NCBI GenBank assembly: GCA_013044365.1
Contig: JABEUP010000059.1
Location: forward strand, 1 to 13,028
DNA length: 13,028 nt
Source of the DNA: Acidimicrobiaceae bacterium
GTDB taxonomy: Bacteria > Actinomycetota > Acidimicrobiia > Acidimicrobiales > Acidimicrobiaceae
Direction: 5' to 3'
Translations under genes and position numbers: made by a program
Shown here: positions 7,781 to 13,028 of the stretch, one piece after another
Numbering within the stretch: the first letter of the stretch is position 1
How the letters are laid out: each line of letters opens with the position of its first letter
Notes under the pieces: model-generated
The model's input: the letters and a program-made list of their open reading frames with translations, nothing else
The model's database searches: none
What the model was told of the DNA's origin: nothing

Positions 7781-8710
7781 TTGGACTACAAACCAGAGAA
7801 ATTGAAAAAAGTAATCTCAAAGTCAATACCGGGATTTCCTTTTAAGGCGCCCACCTGGCCGTCCAGCGTGTCACGAACTCCAAAACCATCAAAGTTGGGG
7901 GCAAACTACGACACCGAATGGTCGAGAACATATCCCGTAAGGATGGTCCGGTCCCTTTTTCTTGATGGAGTAGCTCGGCCATTGATAAAAACGCTGATTA
8001 AACCAACCGTTTATGGTGACGACAGAATAAAGGATGCCCCTGTACCGGTAATCTTCGCCGCCAATCACTCGTCGCATCTTGACACTCCGCTCCTCGCCTC
8101 ACATCTTCCAATCGAGTATCGACACAAGACCGTCATAGGTGCAGGCGCCGATTACTTCTTCGACCGCACCTGGAAAGCCGCACTTTGGTCAGGACTTGCA
8201 GGCGCCATTCCCATCGAGCGCAACAGAGTAAACAGGAAATCATCTGCATTAGCTGAAACCCTGCTCAATGATGGTTGGTCTCTCATTATCTTTCCCGAGG
8301 GCGGACGGACCCCGGATGGCTTTGGACAGACTTTCAAGGCAGGCATAGGGCAGCTCGCTAAAAAATCCAATGTACCGGTAATCCCTGTTTACATAAAAGG
8401 CACCTATGACGCCCTAGGAAAAAACTCCCGGAAATTTACGCCAGGTCCAACTTCAATTAGCTTCGGATATCCTCTGTATTTAGGCGAAAGCGAAGATGTC
8501 AGGGCTTTTGCGCTAAGAATCCAGAAATCAGTGGACCAGCTTGCTTATGAACTGGAAACGGACTGGTGGACAGCCAGAAAGGCATCTGCCCTCGGAATGA
8601 TACCCGAACTGGCTGGACCAGAATCAAAGGGTTGGAGAGACGAATGGAATCGGACCAAATACAAGGCCGCAAAAATATCCGGTTCGCCGCATTGGCCTAA
8701 GACCGACTAA
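7781..8710 (+). CDS. Lysophospholipid/glycerolipid acyltransferase, PlsC family
   Basis: A 309-residue membrane-associated acyltransferase that transfers an acyl chain from acyl-CoA or acyl-ACP to a hydroxyl of a glycerol-phosphate-like or other acceptor. All four family blocks are visible: NHSSHLD with the HX4D catalytic pair H96/D101, GAIPIER (141-147), the acceptor-binding FPEGGR (171-176, usually FPEGTR), and VPVIPVYIKG. No clear transmembrane helix is seen, as is common in the family. TTG 7781 is chosen from its ribosome site; GTG 7769 is possible. Last gene of the operon, 35 bases after the LarA-like gene, and it converges on the GntR gene with only 13 bases between the stop codons and no visible terminator. 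The acceptor may be unusual, because the partners make a reduced or hydroxylated lipid chain; ordinary 1-acylglycerol-3-phosphate acyltransferase is the default alternative. Confidence 0.88.
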   Translation: MDYKPEKLKKVISKSIPGFPFKAPTWPSSVSRTPKPSKLGANYDTEWSRTYPVRMVRSLFLDGVARPLIKTLIKPTVYGDDRIKDAPVPVIFAANHSSHLDTPLLASHLPIEYRHKTVIGAGADYFFDRTWKAALWSGLAGAIPIERNRVNRKSSALAETLLNDGWSLIIFPEGGRTPDGFGQTFKAGIGQLAKKSNVPVIPVYIKGTYDALGKNSRKFTPGPTSISFGYPLYLGESEDVRAFALRIQKSVDQLAYELETDWWTARKASALGMIPELAGPESKGWRDEWNRTKYKAAKISGSPHWPKTD

Positions 8711-8723
8711 ATCCGACCGGCCA

Positions 8724-9506
8724 TTAATCCACCAATCGAAGTCCCGAAGGGGCTATAGACAAAATCTCTCCGGCCAGTTCGGTAACGAATTCTGTGAGAT
8801 GCCCGGGAAATACGTATTCTGAAAACAGGATCGCCTCCCCAGCCGAATCAAAAGTCGTCCTCAGGCACTTTAATGCCGGAGATCCAACCGGAACTCCCAA
8901 AAGCCGGGCATCCTCTTCAGCAATAGCAATTGCACTAATTGTCTGAACCGCCTTGGACAACGGCCTTTTTATGACTTTCCTCGTGGTCAAAAGCTCATAA
9001 AAGGAGTTGCGCTCGTAGTCACTCAATGAGAAATCCCTGGCCAAAATAGAGGGGAGCCAAACCGTTACTCTGGCAAACGGAAGCTCATCGGCCAGATTGA
9101 TTCTCCGCACTCTGAGCATCTCCTGGTTACCCAGGATCTCCGCAATCTCTGCGGAAGGCCAGAAAATCTCTGAATCGAGAACCTTTCTACGGGGGTGCAC
9201 ACCAATTTCCGCCAGCTGATCTTCAATTGTCGAGAACCGCCCCAGGCTTTGCCTGAGCGGCGGAGAAACAACCAGCCACCCAAAGCCCTGTCTGGAGTCG
9301 ACATAACCCTCTTGGCGCAAAACTTCGAGCGCCTTGCGTATTGTTATGCGCGAAGCGTCGTATAAAGTTGAAAGAACCGCCTCGCTTGGTAAAACCTGGT
9401 TCGCACCAAGAGAGCCGCCTGTAATCTTCGACCGAAGTTCGCTAGCAATATTTAGGTATCTAGGTCCAACCTGTCTTATACTTGTATTATAGCAAATCCA
9501 AACCAA
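8724..9506 (-). CDS. GntR family transcriptional regulator, HutC subfamily (UTRA domain)
   Basis: DNA-binding regulator, about 260 residues. The N-terminal winged helix-turn-helix begins at PRYLNIASELRSKI and includes LPSEAVLSTLYDASRITIRK and ALEVLRQEGYVDSRQGFGWLV, a clear GntR pattern. The remainder fits a UTRA ligand-binding domain, including LRVRRINLADELPFARVTVW and the C-terminal FSEYVFPGHL, so a small-molecule effector is expected but cannot be named. The start is uncertain. The frame is open back to 9647, but that part lies inside aconitase. TTG 9506 is the last standard start before the conserved domain and has no ribosome site. A good -10 box (9486-9491) lies downstream of it, which would require a nonstandard start such as ATA at 9479. 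The gene is divergent from aconitase, with a 10-base gap from TTG 9506, so it probably controls that gene and itself. This is inferred from position alone. Confidence 0.85.
   Translation of the reverse strand: MVWICYNTSIRQVGPRYLNIASELRSKITGGSLGANQVLPSEAVLSTLYDASRITIRKALEVLRQEGYVDSRQGFGWLVVSPPLRQSLGRFSTIEDQLAEIGVHPRRKVLDSEIFWPSAEIAEILGNQEMLRVRRINLADELPFARVTVWLPSILARDFSLSDYERNSFYELLTTRKVIKRPLSKAVQTISAIAIAEEDARLLGVPVGSPALKCLRTTFDSAGEAILFSEYVFPGHLTEFVTELAGEILSIAPSGLRLVD
9478..9487. promoter_or_regulatory. Operator-like palindrome between gntR and acn
   Basis: ATAC-TT-GTAT is a perfect 4+2+4 inverted repeat. It resembles the TNGTATANACNA-like sites of HutC-type GntR regulators. It overlaps a minus-strand -10 box (9486-9491) and a plus-strand -10-like TATACT (9477-9482), so a bound repressor could block both genes. 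A second small inverted repeat, AGGT-CCA-ACCT, begins near 9462. Binding by the adjacent regulator is inferred. Confidence 0.45.
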
Positions 9507-9515
9507 GGAGAGCAA
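9486..9515 (-). promoter_or_regulatory. Possible extended -10 promoter reading toward gntR
   Basis: On the minus strand a perfect TATAAT (9486-9491) is preceded by TGC, an extended -10. The -35 candidate TTGCTC (9510-9515) is 18 bases upstream and weak (3/6). It overlaps the ribosome site of acn. Transcription would begin near 9479, at the very edge of the GntR coding frame, hence the start problem described for that gene. Confidence 0.4.
9505..9510 (+). promoter_or_regulatory. Ribosome binding site of the aconitase gene
   Basis: AAGGAG lies 6 bases before GTG at 9517, an ideal spacing that fixes this non-ATG start. Confidence 0.85.
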
Positions 9516-9516
9516 A

Positions 9517-11799
9517 GTGGCAAAGGTGACAGCGGGAACTCCCCGAGAACTTGTCGAATCGGTGTACTCCCGCCTCAATGAACGAGTTTCAATCGGCAGG
9601 AAAAGACTCGGACGAGGCCTGACACTAACGGAAAAGATCCTTTTCAATCATTTGGCGGATCCCAACGCTCAGGAAGTCGACCGCGGCAAAAGTTACGCTG
9701 AGTTTTATCCTGACAGAGTGGCTATGCAGGATGCCACGGCCCAGATGGCTCTTCTCCAATTTATGACCGCCGGACTGCCTACCGTACAGGTACCAACCAC
9801 AGTCCACTGCGACCACCTGATACAAGCCGAAGTTGGAGCAGCCAGAGATCTTAGCCGGGCAGAGACAACTAATAAAGAGGTCTACGACTTCTTGAATTCG
9901 GTTTCGGCTAAGTATGGAATCGGCTTCTGGAAACCGGGTTCGGGAATTATCCACCAAGTCGTTCTGGAACAGTATGCATTCCCTGGAGGAATGATAATCG
10001 GCACTGATTCACACACGCCAAATGCCGGCGGAATGTCTATGGTAGCGGTCGGCGTAGGCGGTGCTGATGCAGTCGACGTAATGGTCGGATCCACTTTTGG
10101 TCTGCGCTATCCAACAATAATTGGAGTCAAGCTCACCGGTAGTATGTCAGGATGGACTTCAGCCAAGGACATCATCCTCAAAGTGGCGGAAATTCTCACA
10201 GTTAGCGGCGGCACAGGTGCCATCATTGAATACTTTGGTCCAGGTACCGAAACGATTGCTGCGACTGGAAAGGCTACCATCTGCAACATGGGGGCGGAAA
10301 TCGGAGCAACATGTTCTGTGTTTCCATACGATGCGCACTCCAACGCCTACTTGAAAGCAACTGGCCGGGAAGAGTTGGCAGACCTGGCAAATAAATACAT
10401 TGACAACCTGAACCCAGATCCCGAAATTGCCAGCAACCCGGAGAAATACTTTGATTCGGTGATAGAGATCAATCTCGATACCCTTGAACCGCATATCGTC
10501 GGTCCTCACACGCCTGACCTGGCAAGACCAGTTTCCGCGATAGCTAAAGAGGCCAAAGAGAATTCGTGGCCGCTGAAACTTTCCGCCACTCTTGTCGGTT
10601 CGTGCACCAACTCGTCATACCAGGACATTTCCAGAGCCGCACACATTGCAAGACAGGCAACGGCAAAGGGACTCAAAGTCAAATCACCGCTCCTGGTTAC
10701 ACCGGGAAGCGAGAGAGTCCGGGCCACAATCGAAAGAGATGGACTCTTAGCCGACCTCGAGGCCATTGGAGCAACAGTCCTTGCCAATGCCTGCGGGCCA
10801 TGCATCGGACAATGGAAGAGAACCGATGTAGCCGATGGACAGCAAAACTCGATTCTGAACTCCTACAACCGTAACTTCCCCAAGCGGAACGATGGAAACC
10901 CCGGAACTCTCTCGTTCATAGCCTCTCCGGAGACTGTCGTCGCTTACGCATTGGCTGGAACCCTCGACTTTAATCCTCTGACGGACAAGATCGACGGAAC
11001 CCTGCTCTTGTCACCAGAGGGAGAAGAGCTTCCTTCTAAGGGATTCGAATCAGGTGAAGCCGGATTCCTTGCGCCACCGGAAAATGGTTCGGCGATCACG
11101 ATCAAGGTCGACCCTAAATCCGACCGGCTGCAGCTGCTTGAACCATTCCCAAAATGGGACGGCCAAGACTTCCAAAATCTGGTGGTATTGATGAAGGCGA
11201 AGGGAAAGTGCACCACAGACCACATAAGTGCCGCTGGTCCGTGGCTAACCTATCGAGGTCATCTGGAAAACATCTCCGGGAACCTATTCCTGGGCGCCAA
11301 CAATGCCTTCACCCAATCGGATGGCACCCCCTACCCTGTCGGACACGGCTACTGCACGGTGCACGATAACGTCGAAAGTTACCCTGACATTGCCAAACAC
11401 TATCGCAAGGCCAATGTCTCATGGGCTGCGATAGGCGACAAAAACTATGGCGAAGGTTCCTCAAGGGAACATGCTGCCATGGAACCGCGATATCAGAATG
11501 CAAAAGTTATCTTTGCAAGATCGTTTGCGCGCATTCACGAAACTAACCTGAAAAAGCAAGGCATACTTCCGCTCACCTTTGCAGATCCTAATACTTACAA
11601 CCAAATTGGCGAACGAGACACAATATCTGTAACTGGGTTAAACGAGCTCGCCCCCGACAAGCCGGTGGTCTGCATCGTAAATCATTCGGATGGCTCGACA
11701 GAGACCTTCCAGGCAACTCACACCATGTCCGAGGAACACATTGAGTGGTTTAGGGCTGGCGGCGCTTTGAACGTCATCAGAGCTTCGCAAGCGAAGTAA
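9517..11799 (+). CDS. acn: Aconitate hydratase, mitochondrial type
   Basis: A 760-residue [4Fe-4S] enzyme that interconverts citrate and isocitrate through cis-aconitate in the TCA cycle, in the cytosol. The cluster cysteines are C363 (GSCTNSS), C426 and C429 (ACGPCIGQW), with the same 63 and 3 spacing as C358, C421 and C424 of mature pig mitochondrial aconitase. Active-site S648 and R650 (EGSSREHAA) match its S642 and R644. HCDHL, TDSHTPNAGG and the C-terminal swivel domain are present. Length and motifs such as GTLSFIASPETVVAYALAGT place it with the mitochondrial-type aconitases, not the roughly 900-residue AcnA/IRP1 type of mycobacteria and Streptomyces. The start is GTG 9517. It stands alone as one transcript, closed by a strong terminator 11 bases after the stop, and is divergent from a GntR-type regulator that may control it. 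Confidence 0.97.
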   Translation: MAKVTAGTPRELVESVYSRLNERVSIGRKRLGRGLTLTEKILFNHLADPNAQEVDRGKSYAEFYPDRVAMQDATAQMALLQFMTAGLPTVQVPTTVHCDHLIQAEVGAARDLSRAETTNKEVYDFLNSVSAKYGIGFWKPGSGIIHQVVLEQYAFPGGMIIGTDSHTPNAGGMSMVAVGVGGADAVDVMVGSTFGLRYPTIIGVKLTGSMSGWTSAKDIILKVAEILTVSGGTGAIIEYFGPGTETIAATGKATICNMGAEIGATCSVFPYDAHSNAYLKATGREELADLANKYIDNLNPDPEIASNPEKYFDSVIEINLDTLEPHIVGPHTPDLARPVSAIAKEAKENSWPLKLSATLVGSCTNSSYQDISRAAHIARQATAKGLKVKSPLLVTPGSERVRATIERDGLLADLEAIGATVLANACGPCIGQWKRTDVADGQQNSILNSYNRNFPKRNDGNPGTLSFIASPETVVAYALAGTLDFNPLTDKIDGTLLLSPEGEELPSKGFESGEAGFLAPPENGSAITIKVDPKSDRLQLLEPFPKWDGQDFQNLVVLMKAKGKCTTDHISAAGPWLTYRGHLENISGNLFLGANNAFTQSDGTPYPVGHGYCTVHDNVESYPDIAKHYRKANVSWAAIGDKNYGEGSSREHAAMEPRYQNAKVIFARSFARIHETNLKKQGILPLTFADPNTYNQIGERDTISVTGLNELAPDKPVVCIVNHSDGSTETFQATHTMSEEHIEWFRAGGALNVIRASQAK

Positions 11800-11809
11800 T
11801 CTGCTTGTC

Positions 11810-11852
11810 AAGTCCAACTGCGCCTCATATAGATGCGCAGTTGGACTTTTTT
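11810..11852 (+). terminator. Intrinsic terminator of the aconitase gene
   Basis: A perfect 14-bp stem pairs AAGTCCAACTGCGC (11810-11823) with its complement at 11835-11848 across an 11-base loop, followed by a T-run (11847-11852) on the plus strand. The run overlaps the stop codon of the convergent gatD gene. Reading the minus strand, the hairpin is followed by GACAAG without a T-run, so termination is expected mainly for aconitase. Confidence 0.93.
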
Positions 11853-12576
11853 ATTTATACCTCTGGCTAATTCTCTCACTATAGAGGTTGCGGTGTGACG
11901 TCTCTAGCTCAGTACTGTCGATAGGTTCAAGCGAACCAACAACAAGCGAAATAAAATAATCGCATAATTTCGGATTTCGTGCAAAGACTGGGCCATGCAT
12001 ATAAGTACCTATCGCTCTGCCTTGAATGGCCCCGTCCACATTAGCTCCGTAGTTATTGCCATGTCCGGATAAAACGATCCCCAAGGGCTGGGTACCCTTC
12101 AACAATTCGGTAATACCCTGGTGATTTTCATAGCCGGTCAAAAGTGGTGTATCTCCGAGCTTGCCTTCAGGATCAACGATCAGTTCACCTACGCTTCTCG
12201 CCCCCTCAAACCTATGTGTCCTGCATCCAAAGATCCCGATGCCATCTTTCGGTTTGGAGTCCGGTCCGAGAAATGAAGCTCCAAGAATCTGAAATCCGGC
12301 GCATACCGCCAAAAGAGCGGCACCCCTGTCCAACGCATGCTCGAGCGGGGCGTCAACAGCTAGAAGTTCAGCAGCCTTTGCTTGCGGCCCATCTTCTCCG
12401 CCTCCTATCAGATAAAAATCGCCATCGCTGGGAATACTGTTCTTCAGATTGGCAATTACAAGCTCGACCTCAAATCCCCGAAGAGCCAGTCTCCTAGATA
12501 CCACCAATGCGTTGCCGGAATCACCGTAGGTGCCCAACAGATCAGGAAAAACGGAAACTACCTTGACCATCTGCAC
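11851..12576 (-). CDS. gatD: Lipid II isoglutaminyl synthase, glutaminase subunit GatD
   Basis: A 241-residue class I glutamine amidotransferase (CobB/CobQ-like). It releases ammonia from glutamine for its partner MurT, which amidates the alpha-carboxyl of D-glutamate in the lipid II stem peptide, at the cytoplasmic face of the membrane. The nucleophile is C92 in LLAVCAGFQILG and the catalytic histidine is H194 in YMHGPVF, comparable to C94 and H189 of Staphylococcus aureus GatD. The N-terminus VKVVSVFPDLLGTYGDSGNA is characteristic of this family. The start GTG 12576 shares one base with the murT stop (TAGTG), so translation is coupled; ATG 12570, two codons later, is equally possible and gives the usual MVK start. 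No ribosome site is obvious. It converges on aconitase and has no strong terminator of its own. Confidence 0.95.
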   Translation of the reverse strand: MQMVKVVSVFPDLLGTYGDSGNALVVSRRLALRGFEVELVIANLKNSIPSDGDFYLIGGGEDGPQAKAAELLAVDAPLEHALDRGAALLAVCAGFQILGASFLGPDSKPKDGIGIFGCRTHRFEGARSVGELIVDPEGKLGDTPLLTGYENHQGITELLKGTQPLGIVLSGHGNNYGANVDGAIQGRAIGTYMHGPVFARNPKLCDYFISLVVGSLEPIDSTELETSHRNLYSERISQRYK

Positions 12577-13028
12577 TATCTAATTATCCGATCGCCAAAA
12601 TTACCGATCCGGCTCCAAAGTTGATTCTGGTTACCCTTCAGTCGCTTACGCAGATCTTGAAAACACGTATAGTTTCCAACAAATGATACTTCTGTTCCAT
12701 GACAGGCACTGATAGCCTCCAGCGGATCCTTAATAATGACATGTGGTATCTCCGCATAATGAAGACGCACCGACAGGTCGTAGGCACGTTCACCGGCAGC
12801 TATCACCTCTTTCCCCCTCATAAGCTCAAAAGGTACATCCCAAAGCCATGAGGGGTCCCTGCCGTCAGCAATTTGAGCATTTATTCCAATTACCACCGAA
12901 GGGTCGTCCCCGACCATGTCGAAAACCTCAAGCCAACCTGCGGGATTCTTGGACAACAACATCCTTACCTCATGTCCGTCGATTAATACCCTTTTGTAAC
13001 GTCCTGCCACCTCTGCGACCAACGACAT
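12576..13028 (-). CDS. murT: Lipid II isoglutaminyl synthase, MurT subunit (5' part beyond window)
   Basis: The last 150 residues of MurT, the Mur ligase-like subunit that activates D-glutamate of lipid II with ATP and uses ammonia from GatD. This part covers the DUF1727 (C-terminal) domain: LSKNPAGWLEVF, INAQIADGRDPSWLWDVPFE and VSFVGNYTCFQDLR are family hallmarks. The DGRDxSWLWD stretch is the region that in characterised MurT contributes an aspartate to the GatD catalytic triad. The window ends on an ATG, but a full MurT is over 400 residues, so this methionine is internal and the gene starts to the right. The neighbour gatD overlaps by one base, and the two proteins form the heterodimer. 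Confidence 0.94.
   Translation of the reverse strand: MSLVAEVAGRYKRVLIDGHEVRMLLSKNPAGWLEVFDMVGDDPSVVIGINAQIADGRDPSWLWDVPFELMRGKEVIAAGERAYDLSVRLHYAEIPHVIIKDPLEAISACHGTEVSFVGNYTCFQDLRKRLKGNQNQLWSRIGNFGDRIIR

Noticed and set aside
9507..9647. Upstream extension of the GntR frame
   Set aside because: It overlaps the start of aconitase on the opposite strand and precedes the conserved winged-helix domain with sequence unlike the family.

Overview
The window looks like chromosome from an actinobacterium of moderate GC content. The best evidence is a murT-gatD pair, the lipid II amidation system found mainly in Actinobacteria and Firmicutes. Frequent GTG and TTG starts with clear AAGGAG-type ribosome sites, and a fatty acyl reductase of the type common in mycobacteria and relatives, agree with this. 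An Acidimicrobiia-like lineage would fit, but that is a guess. I see no phage, transposon, CRISPR or plasmid signature.

Left part (1-2071). A ribose-type ABC transporter permease runs off the left edge on the minus strand. It is followed by an intergenic region with two overlapping, mutually exclusive inverted repeats. Next come a tRNA-Val(CAC) on the minus strand and about 680 bases in which I find no convincing gene.

Central part (2072-8710, plus strand). A small membrane protein of unknown function precedes a compact cluster of four genes. They are a fatty acyl reductase fused to a HAD phosphatase-like domain, a zinc alcohol dehydrogenase, a LarA-like (DUF2088, nickel-pincer family) protein, and a PlsC-type acyltransferase. 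The first three overlap by 4 bases each (GTGA, ATGA) and the fourth follows after 35 bases, so they are almost certainly one operon. Together they suggest a lipid pathway: an acyl chain is reduced to aldehyde or alcohol, oxidised, reduced or isomerised further, and esterified to a polar backbone. A LarA-family enzyme in such an operon is the most interesting content of the window. Its second catalytic histidine position appears to be valine, and the fused HAD domain also carries substitutions in two of its four motifs.

Right part (8724-13028). A HutC-type GntR regulator (minus) converges on the acyltransferase gene and is divergent from a mitochondrial-type aconitase gene (plus). The very short shared region holds a palindrome overlapping possible -10 boxes of both genes, which suggests local control of aconitase and autoregulation. 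A strong intrinsic terminator ends the aconitase gene. It is met from the other side by gatD and the 3' part of murT, which overlap by one base and make the amidotransferase complex that amidates the D-glutamate of lipid II.
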